From assembly GCF_007786475.1 (NCBI RefSeq), contig NZ_VNJJ01000007.1:1-63942 (forward strand): a DNA stretch of 63,942 bases, in the 5' to 3' direction. The stretch is from Cohnella terricola. Lineage in GTDB: Bacteria; Bacillota; Bacilli; Paenibacillales; Paenibacillaceae. The position numbers and the translations under genes were made by a program. Shown piece after piece: positions 44,535-53,411 of the stretch (the stretch's first letter is position 1; the number at the start of each line of letters is the position of its first letter). The notes beneath the pieces are model-generated. The model searched no databases, was not told the DNA's origin, and was given only the letters and a program-made list of their open reading frames with translations.

Positions 44535-45707
44535 TTAACCTCCGATCACGTTAACGGTTTGCCCCGTGGCGTGGGATTCGAGCGCCGCCGTGAACAAAGC
44601 GTGGCTTCCGGCCGCTTCTTCCGGCGTCGCGCAATGGAAAGGCTGCAGCATGCCGTCTTTTCCGTTCGCAACCTCGTCACAGAAAGCCGCCCACATCTGC
44701 AGGATGGAATCCGAAAACCCGAATTCGAAAATCCCCCCCGTGATCGTCCCGTATGCCGACTGGTAAGGCACGTCCGCGACATGCCACGCTTGCGAGCCGC
44801 CGGGTTCGTAAGGCAAGGACGCGACTTGCTTCGGATTTTTGGTCGAAAATTCCGCGGACAGCTTCGTTCCCTGAATTCGGATAAACCACGTATTGGCGTG
44901 ACCGGGAGCGATACGTTTCGTGGAAAGTACCATCGGGAAGCTTTGGTCTGCCGTCCGAACGTCACAGGCGAGGATCGCGTTATCCCACGTTTCGCAAGGT
45001 GCCATGCCGCCATTGCCGTCGGGACGTTCCTCGACGACTTTGCTCAGCAGCGCCCTGACGTTGCGAGGGTGCCAGCCGTAACGCATCGGCAAATGTAGCA
45101 CATGAAGTCCAAGATCGCCCATGCAGCCGTATTCGCCATTCGTCGCGATTCTGCGTTTCCAATTGATCGGCTTGCGCGGGTCGAGATCGCTGGAGTGCCA
45201 GAAGCCCGCTTCCACCTCGATGATTCGCCCGAACCGCCCTTCGTTAACCCACTTCGTAATCTGCATGGCGCCCGGGAAGAACGGGAATTCCGAGGAAGAA
45301 CGTACGATAACGTCCGGGCGTGCCTTCATTTCGCTCAAGATTTGACGGTTCGCTTCTTGATCGATACCGAACGGCTTCTCCCCGAGCAGATGCTTGCCTG
45401 CCCGAATGATATCGATGTAAATGCGCTCGTGAAGATGATGAGGTACGGCGCAATAGACCGCGTCCACTTCCGGATTTTCGAGCAAGTCTTTGTAGTCAGT
45501 ATAAACATACTTGACGCTCGGCACCGCCTGCTCGAACCAAGATGTCGCCGAAGCATTCGCGTCGCACGCAGCGATGATGCGAGGTTCGAAGTTCACATCC
45601 GACAGATGGCACCAACGTGCCGCCGCGCTCGCGAACTCTTTGCCCATCAGGCCGCATCCGATGACGCCGAATCGGATTATTTTTCTAGCCGCTTCCGTCC
45701 CCGCCAT
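44535..45707 (-). CDS. Gfo/Idh/MocA-family NAD(P)-dependent oxidoreductase
   Basis: 390 residues. Rossmann motif GVIGCGLMGKEFASAA, the family's EKPFGIDQEAN (conserved EKP) and a catalytic-region His in LGLHVLHLP. Members oxidise sugar hydroxyls, for example inositol dehydrogenase, and some are NAD-dependent glycosidases. It lies one base after the aldolase stop. In the operon it probably either oxidises the incoming sugar or opens a glycoside; sequence alone does not decide. Confidence 0.91.
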   Translation of the reverse strand: MAGTEAARKIIRFGVIGCGLMGKEFASAAARWCHLSDVNFEPRIIAACDANASATSWFEQAVPSVKYVYTDYKDLLENPEVDAVYCAVPHHLHERIYIDIIRAGKHLLGEKPFGIDQEANRQILSEMKARPDVIVRSSSEFPFFPGAMQITKWVNEGRFGRIIEVEAGFWHSSDLDPRKPINWKRRIATNGEYGCMGDLGLHVLHLPMRYGWHPRNVRALLSKVVEERPDGNGGMAPCETWDNAILACDVRTADQSFPMVLSTKRIAPGHANTWFIRIQGTKLSAEFSTKNPKQVASLPYEPGGSQAWHVADVPYQSAYGTITGGIFEFGFSDSILQMWAAFCDEVANGKDGMLQPFHCATPEEAAGSHALFTAALESHATGQTVNVIGG

Positions 45708-45708
45708 A

Positions 45709-46548
45709 TCAGTCGCGCTCCCCTCTCACAATGGCCAACGCCGTCTCGGCGTCTGCGCCTTTATGCACGATTTGCATGAGCGCTTTGGTCATCCGGGCCG
45801 GGTTCGGGTGCTGGATCACGTTCCTTCCGTAAACAATACCCGCGGCTCCTTGATTCATAAGCCGGACCGTGCGGTCCATGATTTCTTCGTCGGCAGCGCG
45901 GCCGCCTCCCCGAACGAGCACCGGAACGCCGGATGCGACTTCGATGACGCGATGGTACTCGTCCACGTTATCGCAAGGGTCCGCTTTAATGACGTCCGCG
46001 CCGAGTTCGGCGGCTTGCCGAACGAGCGGCATGATTTTCTCGATATCTCCGTCGACCATATAGCCGCCGTTCTTATCGTTCGGAAGCATGACAAGCGGCT
46101 CAACCATGAGCACCATGCCATACCGTTCGGCTTCGGATTTCAGTTTCATCACGTTCTTCACGCATTGGTAATGAAGATCAGGTTGATCCGGCAAAAGCAG
46201 GAGATTCACGCATACGGCAACTGCGTCGAGACGGACCGCGTGTTCGATCGCGTTATCGGCGACTTCGCTGAACAAATATTTCGGAAGCTTAGTACCGTAG
46301 ATGTTGGCGGCGTCCGTACGCAGCACGAGACCCGGTTTGTGCTTGCCGGGAAGCTCCTGCAAATGCTTGGCCTGGCCAATGCTAAGCTGGATGCAATCCG
46401 GATTCGCGTCGACAACCGTCTCGACCGCTTGTTTCATATTTTCGATGGATGCCAGAAAAGAGAACTCGTTAAAAAAACCGTGATCGATCGCAACATCGAA
46501 ACATTTACCCTCTTCGCTGAACATTCGTTTCATTCGAGCTTTTGCGCT
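45709..46548 (-). CDS. Class I aldolase of the DhnA/FbaB/LsrF group
   Basis: 279 residues, a (beta/alpha)8 protein. The Schiff-base Lys is expected in LGADVIKADPCDN, with the phosphate-binding strands VPVLVRGGGRAADEE and AAGIVYGRNVIQHPNP. Start: ATG with GAGGTG ahead, giving SAKARMKRMF and FDVAIDHGFF. It would cleave a phosphorylated keto-sugar into two trioses or a related pair. First gene of the operon, with its own promoter region after the ribokinase terminator. Confidence 0.88.
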   Translation of the reverse strand, partial: SAKARMKRMFSEEGKCFDVAIDHGFFNEFSFLASIENMKQAVETVVDANPDCIQLSIGQAKHLQELPGKHKPGLVLRTDAANIYGTKLPKYLFSEVADNAIEHAVRLDAVAVCVNLLLLPDQPDLHYQCVKNVMKLKSEAERYGMVLMVEPLVMLPNDKNGGYMVDGDIEKIMPLVRQAAELGADVIKADPCDNVDEYHRVIEVASGVPVLVRGGGRAADEEIMDRTVRLMNQGAAGIVYGRNVIQHPNPARMTKALMQIVHKGADAETALAIVRGERD

Positions 46549-46568
46549 CATCCTCGTCACCTCGGAAA

Positions 46569-46625
46569 TTGTTTTGTTTACAACATTAATGTTCGTTTCA
46601 AACATTAGCATAAACGATTAACCGA
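46569..46625 (-). promoter_or_regulatory. Promoter/operator region of the sugar operon
   Basis: An imperfect palindrome TGTTCGTTTCAAACA at 46590-46604 and TTGTTTACAA at 46574-46583 lie between the ribokinase terminator and the aldolase start. Repeated TGTTT/AAACA half-sites are typical of DeoR-family operators. A TATGCT-like -10 can be seen on the minus strand near 46610. Assignment is inference. Confidence 0.4.
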
Positions 46626-46635
46626 TGGATGTCGA

Positions 46636-46680
46636 GAAAAAAAGGCAAACCCAACCAAGTAACGCATGTCAGGTTTGCCC
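46636..46680 (-). terminator. Terminator of the ribokinase gene
   Basis: GGCAAACC / GGTTTGCC arms separated by 20 bases, with seven T on the minus strand. It separates the ribokinase from the five-gene sugar operon. Confidence 0.8.
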
Positions 46681-46704
46681 AAATTTATATGGCTCGGTTT
46701 GTAT

Positions 46705-47619
46705 TCAACCGCGCTGTTCCATGAAATGCAGAATCTCTTCGCGTCTAGGCACGGATATTTGCGCTCCTTCGCGGGTTACGGCGATGGCGGCCGCAGCCGA
46801 GGCGAAGCGGAGTGCCTGCTGAACGGGAGCGCCAGATGCGTACTCCGCAGCGAAAGCACCGATGAATGTATCGCCGGCGGCAGTCGTGTCGACCGGCTCA
46901 ACCCGGAACGCAGGCGTCCAGAACTCTTCTTCTCCGTGCGCGACCCACAAAGAGCCTTGGCTGCCCAAAGTAACGAGCACGTTGTTAACGCCACGAACGA
47001 TTAACATTCCCGCGGCAGCCCGAGCATCGGCTAAGTCCCTTACGCGCTGCCCGCTAATCGCTTCCAACTCCGTTTCATTCACGACCAGAATCGGGATTAA
47101 CGGGAACGCCTCTTCCTCTATATGCATGGCAGGCGCGGCATTCATGATGACGGGAATGCCCCGTTTCCGGGCAGATTCCAGCACATGCCAATTCACCGGC
47201 CATGGAATTTCGTTCTGGAGCATGATCATCGCCGCTTCTCCCCATATCCATTCCGGAATATCGGAAGGCGACAGGCGGCCATTTGCCCCGGCTGCTAAGA
47301 CGATATGATTTTCGGCATGCGCATCCACGGTAATAAATGCCGTACCCGTATCCCCTTCCGTCGGATGAACGGTCTCGGTCCGGATACCGTCAGCCTGAAG
47401 CGCGCTTAGCAACGCTTCTCCGTACGAATCGTCGCCTACCGCTCCGATCATCCAGACGGAACCGCCGCTTCGCGCGGCGGCCACGGCTTGATTCGCTCCT
47501 TTCCCCCCGGGAAAGAGCTTCCGAGATAAACTTTGGATCGTCTCTCCCGGCTTAGGAAGAGCGGAAACCTGATAGACGACATCCATATTCAAGCTTCCAA
47601 TAGAGAAAACATTGGTCAT
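46705..47619 (-). CDS. rbsK: Ribokinase-like PfkB kinase
   Basis: 304 residues, normal length. SLNMDVVYQV, the sugar-binding GGKGANQAVAAARSG, and catalytic DTTAAGDTFIGAF. Ribokinase phosphorylates D-ribose at O5. The GG-KGANQA pattern is ribokinase-like, but no rbs transporter genes are present, so another pentose or keto-sugar is possible. ATG with AGGTG seven bases upstream; a GTG three codons earlier overlaps that site. Confidence 0.85.
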   Translation of the reverse strand: MTNVFSIGSLNMDVVYQVSALPKPGETIQSLSRKLFPGGKGANQAVAAARSGGSVWMIGAVGDDSYGEALLSALQADGIRTETVHPTEGDTGTAFITVDAHAENHIVLAAGANGRLSPSDIPEWIWGEAAMIMLQNEIPWPVNWHVLESARKRGIPVIMNAAPAMHIEEEAFPLIPILVVNETELEAISGQRVRDLADARAAAGMLIVRGVNNVLVTLGSQGSLWVAHGEEEFWTPAFRVEPVDTTAAGDTFIGAFAAEYASGAPVQQALRFASAAAAIAVTREGAQISVPRREEILHFMEQRG

Positions 47620-48270
47620 TATCGTCACCTGATCCTTAAAAGTGTACGCCCCTGCGCAGAGGCATCTTACGGTAAAGCGAACTCTTTTGAATATCGTACA
47701 CTATTAGGATAGACGATTCGTTTGACTAAGGAAAGCAAGCAGCCCACCCCTGCACCACCGAGCTTAGCGGACCTGACAGCACTTAATTGTCCGATTATCC
47801 GCTGATTGAAATTCTTACGGACGTGACAGCCGCTAATCGTGCAAAAATGGCCAAATCTATGCTTTTTCAGACAAATAAGCGCTCTGGTGTCCGCAAGATC
47901 CCGGAAAACGCTGATTTCATAGAAATAACGGCGCGGACGTCCGTTAGCCATGCGAGCATGGACATACTAGCATCGGCGGACACGGGAAGAACGTACCCGA
48001 GCCAGTCGTCGGGCGGCTTTCCCTCGCCGACGATCTTCTAAGAAATGCAGATGTGAACGCAAATAATCCAAGAAGAAGGGGACAGAGACATCCTCGACAT
48101 CGCCGGTATATTTCCCATTCGTTCGCCCCAGTGGGTCCCCCAAATTAAGCATTTATTAAGATTTTTCAAGCCTTCTTGTTAAGAAGATTAGCCTATACTC
48201 AACATGGACAGTCTTCTATTGATCGCTGTATGAACAACCCTCGTATAAAGAGGCGTATGAAGGAGGAACC
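47620..48270. other. Long divergent intergenic region with element copy C
   Basis: About 650 bases between the ribokinase and the VanR-like regulator. It contains dispersed element copy C (47762-47950). From 47967 to 48152 there is an open minus-strand stretch (GDVEDVSVPFFLDYLRSHLH) that looks like a decayed coding fragment I could not identify. Near 48135-48200 lies AT-rich sequence with TTAAGATTTTT and TTAAGAAGATT repeats and TATACT, the likely promoter of the two-component genes. Confidence 0.5.
47762..47950. repeat. Dispersed four-part palindromic element, copy C (variant core)
   Basis: Same size and order as copies A and B, but the core reads CGGAC instead of CGGAA in both direct sub-units (TTAGCGGACCTGACAGC; TTACGGACGTGACAGCC) and GTCCG instead of TTCCG in both inverted ones (CTGGTGTCCGC; GACGTCCGTTAG). 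Confidence 0.9.
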
Positions 48271-48966
48271 ATGAACAAAAGCTCGATTCTGATGGTCGAC
48301 GACGAAGCGGAGATCATCAAGCTAATGAGTCTTTATCTAAAGAACGAAGGTTATCGGCTCCTGCAAGCCTCCAACGGCTTGGAGGCGCTCGACATCCTGC
48401 AGGCCCAGCAGGTCGATTTGATCGTTCTCGACCTTATGATGCCGAAGATGGACGGACTTGAGGCGTGCATGAAAATACGGGAGACGAACCACATTCCCAT
48501 TATCATGCTGTCGGCCAAAAGCCAGGATATCGATAAAATATCCGGATTGAGTGTCGGAGCCGACGATTACGTCACCAAGCCGTTCAACCCGCTGGAACTG
48601 GTCGCTCGCATCAAGTCGCAGTTGCGGCGGGTGAACCGTTTCGGAGCCGCGCCGGCTAACGCGAACGAGATCCAGATCGATAACGTAGTCGTTAACATCG
48701 CCTCCCATACGGTCACGGTGGATCAGCGGGAGGTCAAGCTTACGCCTCGGGAATTTGCGCTTCTCCGCCTTCTGGCGGTCAACCGCGGCGTGGTGCCCAG
48801 CATGGATCGAATCTACGAGGAAGTCTGGAACGAGCCGTTCATGGAATCAAAGAACAGCGTGATGGTGCATATCCGCAAGCTCCGCGAGAAGATCGAAACG
48901 AACCCCCGGGAACCCCGAATTATTAAAACGGTATGGGGAATCGGCTACAAAATCGAAACATTCTGA
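48271..48966 (+). CDS. OmpR/PhoB-family response regulator, VanR-like
   Basis: 231 residues: receiver (DDEAEI, phospho-Asp in LIVLDLMMPKMDG, Thr/Lys in YVTKPFNPLE) and a winged-helix DNA-binding domain (VKLTPREFALLRLLAVNRGV; VMVHIRKLREKIETNPREPR). The best visual match is to the VanR-like group of wall-stress regulators. AAGGAGG precedes the ATG. Followed after 8 bases by its kinase. Confidence 0.93.
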   Translation: MNKSSILMVDDEAEIIKLMSLYLKNEGYRLLQASNGLEALDILQAQQVDLIVLDLMMPKMDGLEACMKIRETNHIPIIMLSAKSQDIDKISGLSVGADDYVTKPFNPLELVARIKSQLRRVNRFGAAPANANEIQIDNVVVNIASHTVTVDQREVKLTPREFALLRLLAVNRGVVPSMDRIYEEVWNEPFMESKNSVMVHIRKLREKIETNPREPRIIKTVWGIGYKIETF

Positions 48967-48974
48967 GATAAGAG

Positions 48975-50225
48975 GTGAGAAAAATCCGATATTCTTGGCG
49001 GTATACGATTCGTTGGCGCCTGCTGCTGATTATTCTTTCCAGTCTAGGCCTGACGGCGGTTACGATCCTGGTCGGCTACTTCCTGACGGAGATGCTCGTC
49101 CAAATTCCAGTCGCGAACATCCCGTTTGTATGGATCATCGAAAACTACGGTTCGAATCGCGCCATGATCGTCGCGGGTACCGTCATCTTTCCGTTCGCCT
49201 TCTTCCCGGCCAGCGCCTTTCTGGTGCAGGATCTGCAGAAGCTCGACGCAGGATTGCAGGAAATCGCGAACGGACGATTCGAACATCAAGCGGCGGTAAA
49301 GGGCAAGAATGAGCTAAGCGCGATCGCGGATAGTATGAACAAGCTGAGCGTCGAGTGGGACCATGAGCTCCGGGAGATTACGCGCGGCCTGGAGGAAATC
49401 GCCAAAGGGAATTTCAATTATCAGATTCCGAAAGTCTCCGGCAGTAGGCTGGGGGAAGTGGCCTTCAGCATCAACCGGATGAGCGGGCAGTTAAAGTCTT
49501 CGATCGACGAGGAGCGCAGAGCGGAGAAAACGAAGAACGATCTAATCACGGGCGTATCGCACGATCTGCGGACGCCGCTTACATCCATTCTGGGCTTTCT
49601 CGAAGTGATCGAGGAGGATCGTTATCAAGATGAGACCGAATTGCGCTACTACGTCAATATCGCCTATGAGAAATCGCTGGCTTTGCGGAAATTGATCGAC
49701 CAATTGTTCGAATATACCCGCATCAACAACGGCATCCCCCTCGATCTGAGCGAGCTCGATCTCGTCGGGCTCATTCGGCAGTTAGTCGAAGAGTTCGTGC
49801 CGGTGTTGGAACAGGCGGGCATGGAATGCCGGCTAAACGTGCACGAGGGCGACTTCACCATGCTCGCGGACGGCGGGCTGTTAGTACGGGGGTATGAAAA
49901 TCTGCTCTCCAACGCCATCCGTTACGGTCATACCGGCAAATATATCGACATCGACTTCTTCATTGACGGCAAGGAGATGGTGGTCCGGCTGCAAAACTAC
50001 GGAGAGCCGATCCCTGAACTTGAACTGCCGTTTATCTTCGACCGGTTCTATCGGGTCGAACGTTCCAGATCCAAGGAGACCGGCGGAACCGGACTCGGTT
50101 TGGCCATCACGAAAAGCATCCTCGAAATACAAGGTGGAAGCATTAACGCACAGAGCAGCAAGAAAGCCACGTCCTTCGAAACCCGTTTTCCGATTCGCGA
50201 GAAAGCCGAGACGGCGGCCGAATAA
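48975..50225 (+). CDS. Sensor histidine kinase, VanS-like
   Basis: 416 residues: two TM segments (about 13-35 and 60-80), a short extracytoplasmic loop of about 22 residues, HAMP, HisKA with phospho-His in ITGVSHDLRTPLTSILGF and HATPase with N, F and G boxes (ENLLSNAIRYG; GGTGLGLAI). The very short sensing loop implies detection at or in the membrane. GTG start. Pairs with the preceding regulator; no van-type ligase genes follow. Confidence 0.91.
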   Translation: MRKIRYSWRYTIRWRLLLIILSSLGLTAVTILVGYFLTEMLVQIPVANIPFVWIIENYGSNRAMIVAGTVIFPFAFFPASAFLVQDLQKLDAGLQEIANGRFEHQAAVKGKNELSAIADSMNKLSVEWDHELREITRGLEEIAKGNFNYQIPKVSGSRLGEVAFSINRMSGQLKSSIDEERRAEKTKNDLITGVSHDLRTPLTSILGFLEVIEEDRYQDETELRYYVNIAYEKSLALRKLIDQLFEYTRINNGIPLDLSELDLVGLIRQLVEEFVPVLEQAGMECRLNVHEGDFTMLADGGLLVRGYENLLSNAIRYGHTGKYIDIDFFIDGKEMVVRLQNYGEPIPELELPFIFDRFYRVERSRSKETGGTGLGLAITKSILEIQGGSINAQSSKKATSFETRFPIREKAETAAE

Positions 50226-50244
50226 GCGGAAGGCCGCCGTCTCG
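50207..50244. terminator. GC-rich hairpin between convergent genes
   Basis: CGAGACGGCGGCC / GGCCGCCGTCTCG, perfect 13-bp arms, overlaps the last codons of the kinase. No T-run, so termination efficiency is uncertain. Confidence 0.6.
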
Positions 50245-50258
50245 GGCTGTCTCCCATA

Positions 50259-51464
50259 CTAATCGGCATGCCAAGCTCCGCCTTTCCCGGTCTCCCCCGG
50301 GTCCGATACACGCCGCGCTTTTCCCACCTCGCGTAACGAAGAATTTCCGAAGAAGATCCAGGAGAAGGGGAAATATCTCGCAGCCAACCCTACCGTCAGC
50401 CAGGAGCAGCCCAACACAATTAGAAATTTTCCCGCATACCACGCATGAATAAGCATGGAGTTGCCGGTTGACGGCGGATGGCTCTCATAGACAACAAGGA
50501 AGAACGGATGGATCAAATAGATTCCGAAGGAAAGCGAGCCGAGAAGACTCAACATCCTTAACGCTCTCTTGGAGAGACGGCGGTGGATGAAAAAAGCGAT
50601 TTGAATCAGAACGACGACGCCGAGATACGTGTGGGCATTCCATAAAAAGTCGTACAAAAGCGTATTGTAACGCGTCCCGTACATGCGCTGCTGATAATAA
50701 ACGAACACGTGACTCAACGCCGCGGCCAGCCACCCTCCCCATATCAGCACCCAGAACGCAACCCTCGCCTTCGTCGCATTGTCGCGACTGGCGACGATCC
50801 AACCCTTGATTCTCGGAAAACAGCTTCCCAGGTACGCCCCTAGCAAGTAATAAGCGACGTACGAGAGCATCCAACTGCCCGGATGGGTCACATGCCAGTC
50901 GTATTTATTGAGCAGAACAAAGCCGTATTCAAGAGCCAGTCCGAGCGGAATACACCATTTCAGCAACCCTGGAACCTTCTTCAGAGTCCAGAGGGCCAGC
51001 GGGAAGAACAAATAAAACTGAACGTTGACGAAAACGAAATAAAGATGGAAAAACGCCTTGCCGACAAGCGCCTTCCTGCCGAACTGGCCAATCGCCTCCG
51101 CCAACGAAAGATCGTAATGGTTCAATTCGTAAGCCACGAGATAATAAAAAACCGAGAAGAGGAAGTACGGAAGCAAGATGAACTTCAACCTTCTGCCGTA
51201 GAAGCGGCCGATTCGGCCGCCGGTCAACGGCGCCTCGTAGTAATTATAAAACAAAACAAAGCTACTCAAAAAAATAAACGTAGGGGTGCCGTACCTCATG
51301 AATGTATTCAGAAAATTGTATACCAGGTAATAGTTCGACTCTTTCATCTCTGCGATAGCATTGGAAGTCGAATGAACGCAGAGGACTGCAATGATGCAAA
51401 GCGCCCTGACGATCTGCAACGGGGCGAGATTCTCTCTGCGCAAGGGCGCGGCGGTGTCGTTCAA
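50259..51464 (-). CDS. Acyltransferase 3 family membrane protein
   Basis: 401 residues, about ten TM helices. The N-terminal LQIVRALCIIAVLCVHSTSN contains the family's R-x10-H catalytic arrangement. Members O-acetylate peptidoglycan, teichoic acids or exopolysaccharides. No SGNH domain is fused, unlike OatA. TTG start with GGGAGG upstream. Its stop converges on the VanS-like kinase; it follows the FAD oxidoreductase gene by about 20 bases and is likely in the same transcript. Confidence 0.9.
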   Translation of the reverse strand: MNDTAAPLRRENLAPLQIVRALCIIAVLCVHSTSNAIAEMKESNYYLVYNFLNTFMRYGTPTFIFLSSFVLFYNYYEAPLTGGRIGRFYGRRLKFILLPYFLFSVFYYLVAYELNHYDLSLAEAIGQFGRKALVGKAFFHLYFVFVNVQFYLFFPLALWTLKKVPGLLKWCIPLGLALEYGFVLLNKYDWHVTHPGSWMLSYVAYYLLGAYLGSCFPRIKGWIVASRDNATKARVAFWVLIWGGWLAAALSHVFVYYQQRMYGTRYNTLLYDFLWNAHTYLGVVVLIQIAFFIHRRLSKRALRMLSLLGSLSFGIYLIHPFFLVVYESHPPSTGNSMLIHAWYAGKFLIVLGCSWLTVGLAARYFPFSWIFFGNSSLREVGKARRVSDPGETGKGGAWHAD

Positions 51465-51485
51465 TCCAATAGGCCTCCCTTTATC

Positions 51486-53411
51486 TTAGGCCGGATCGCT
51501 ATCGAAACGATATCCCAGCCCGTTCACCATTATATCGCGGAGCAGCATATACTGGTCCCCGTTTGTCAGACGGCTGCGGTTGGAGATCGTATCCAACGTC
51601 TCGTTCGTGATCCAGCCGTGCGAGATCAGTTCATCCAGAGCGTTCTCGGACGTGAGCTCGTCGTCTTCCTGCGCGGCCTTGGCAAATATGAAGGCAGCAT
51701 CGTCCAGGGACAACGACATTTTGGCGGCAGCGTCATAATCGGTCAATACGCCGGACAGATCGCCGTGGAACAAATCCGAGTGCAGGTTCCTGACAGTGCT
51801 GACAGAATTGTAAAACCGTTGCAAGTTCGTGGGGCTGTCCAGCTTCCAATCGTTCTTGAGGCCCCCCGAGACGAACAGGGTGCTGGCGGCGAACAACAGT
51901 CCTTTGTACTGCTCATGCTTCATATAGCTCGGAGTCGGCAGCTTTTGGGCCGTCAGTTCTACGCCTTGCTCGACCAGCGTGCCTTGTAGTTCGACAATTG
52001 CCTCCTTCGAACGCGATAAATCGGCGAAGCTGATCTTGCGGTCTAGCGCGATTTTGACCGCTGCTCCGGCCGCCTGCCCCGTCGCAATGCCGAGCGGGAC
52101 GACTCTGGCACTTCCGTGCGGGATCGAGTCGTAGCTCGCCGAACGCCCGACGACCAGCAGACCGTCCGTTCCGGCAGGAACGAGACAGCGGAAAGGAATC
52201 CCGTACTGCTTGGGGTTCATAAGAACCGTGCCGACAACTCCGTCGTTCGTGCTTTGAATATCGACGGGATAGGAGCCGTAAGCGATGTCGTCCCAGTGCG
52301 TGCGGTCCTCCATGACATCGGCCGTCGTGAGCCGATACTCTCCGATCAGATGCCGGGATTCCCGGGTGTACAGTTCCTCGGCCGTTCCGGCATATTGCAA
52401 ATCCTTCATCTCCGGAAACTTCTTTCGAAGGAAATCCGCAATCAACGGAGCCTCCTTCTTGGCGTCCTTCAGCCCCCGTTCGACCGACTCGGGATCGCGG
52501 GGATCGACTCCGAACAACTGCATGGCGTTGATGAGGACGGTTCCGTCGTTTTGCCTGCCGATATTCAATCCGCGAAGCTTGATTCGCTTGGGATCGCTCG
52601 ATTGATACTCCCTCGCTTCGTTGTATCCCCAGATGCTCCTCTCGTCCGACCCCGATCCGGCGTGTTTCCTCATCTTTTTCCATATCGAGTCGGTCACGCC
52701 GCTCATCCGAATGACCAACGTGGACACCATCAGGCTTGTCTTATCGCCAACGTCTTCCCTGCCGACAGTGTAGTCCGAGCCTGCCATCGCATAGATGTCC
52801 CCATCTTGCGTGGCGTCGATGACGGCGCCGGAACGGACGGCGAGGACAGCGCCGTCCGACTTGGTCAGTTCCATTCCCGTTACTTGAATTCTACCGTTGC
52901 GGTTCTCCGCGAACGGCTTCCAGTCCTGAAGACCCATCATCAGATCGATGTTTGGCTCGACCTTCACCATATCGTAAAATGCGTTAGCGCCGGTGATCGT
53001 GTCGAACGAGCTTCCCTCTATCTTGTCGTACCACTCCTGGAACAATCCTTTATTCAGAAAAGAGCTTTGGCTCCCGGGAATTCTATTCAAATCCAGTGAA
53101 TTCAGTCCGCCTTCCGTCAGCAGACCGCCAAGCATGCCGCGGCCTCTGCCGTCGACAAGAAGCACGTGCAGGCCGTTGCGCGCGGCGGAAATTGCAGCGG
53201 CAATCCCTTCGGGATCGGTACCCGCGACAATCAAGTCGTAATCGGGGTCGATCCGATACGCCGATTCGACGGCTTTCTGAGTCTTGACTACAGAAGGATC
53301 ATCCTTACGCTTGTCGGATAAAGAGGGACTGCAACCCGCGGCAAGCAGTCCAAAAAGAAGAAGAATGGCTATTCCGGTCGTCGTAATGCGTCTTGCAAAC
53401 AAGTTTTTCAT
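51486..53411 (-). CDS. FAD-dependent oxidoreductase lipoprotein
   Basis: 641 residues with a lipoprotein signal (ILLLFGLLAAGCSPSL, lipobox LAAGC). The FAD Rossmann motif is atypical (YDLIVAGTDPEGIAAAISAA) but followed by HVLLVDGRGRGMLGGLLTEG, the FAD_oxidored pattern; later SLMVSTLVIRMSG and LLVVGRSASYDSIPHGSARV. A C-terminal 150-residue helical region contains an SLH-like or S-layer-like stretch (LSLDDAAFIFAKAAQED). Substrate unknown; surface-anchored. First gene of a pair with the acyltransferase. Confidence 0.87.
   Translation of the reverse strand: MKNLFARRITTTGIAILLLFGLLAAGCSPSLSDKRKDDPSVVKTQKAVESAYRIDPDYDLIVAGTDPEGIAAAISAARNGLHVLLVDGRGRGMLGGLLTEGGLNSLDLNRIPGSQSSFLNKGLFQEWYDKIEGSSFDTITGANAFYDMVKVEPNIDLMMGLQDWKPFAENRNGRIQVTGMELTKSDGAVLAVRSGAVIDATQDGDIYAMAGSDYTVGREDVGDKTSLMVSTLVIRMSGVTDSIWKKMRKHAGSGSDERSIWGYNEAREYQSSDPKRIKLRGLNIGRQNDGTVLINAMQLFGVDPRDPESVERGLKDAKKEAPLIADFLRKKFPEMKDLQYAGTAEELYTRESRHLIGEYRLTTADVMEDRTHWDDIAYGSYPVDIQSTNDGVVGTVLMNPKQYGIPFRCLVPAGTDGLLVVGRSASYDSIPHGSARVVPLGIATGQAAGAAVKIALDRKISFADLSRSKEAIVELQGTLVEQGVELTAQKLPTPSYMKHEQYKGLLFAASTLFVSGGLKNDWKLDSPTNLQRFYNSVSTVRNLHSDLFHGDLSGVLTDYDAAAKMSLSLDDAAFIFAKAAQEDDELTSENALDELISHGWITNETLDTISNRSRLTNGDQYMLLRDIMVNGLGYRFDSDPA

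Noticed and set aside
45511..46608. 365-codon plus-strand frame over the aldolase and dehydrogenase genes
   Set aside because: Antisense frame with low-complexity His/Arg-rich composition; both overlapped genes have clear motifs.
47787..48041. 84-codon plus-strand frame within element copy C
   Set aside because: It is made mostly of the palindromic element and is not open in the other copies.
50883..51989. 368-codon plus-strand frame over the acyltransferase/FAD genes
   Set aside because: Antisense to two clear genes, and spans their junction.
52116..53099. 327-codon plus-strand frame over the FAD oxidoreductase gene
   Set aside because: Antisense to a complete FAD oxidoreductase; no domain or ribosome site.
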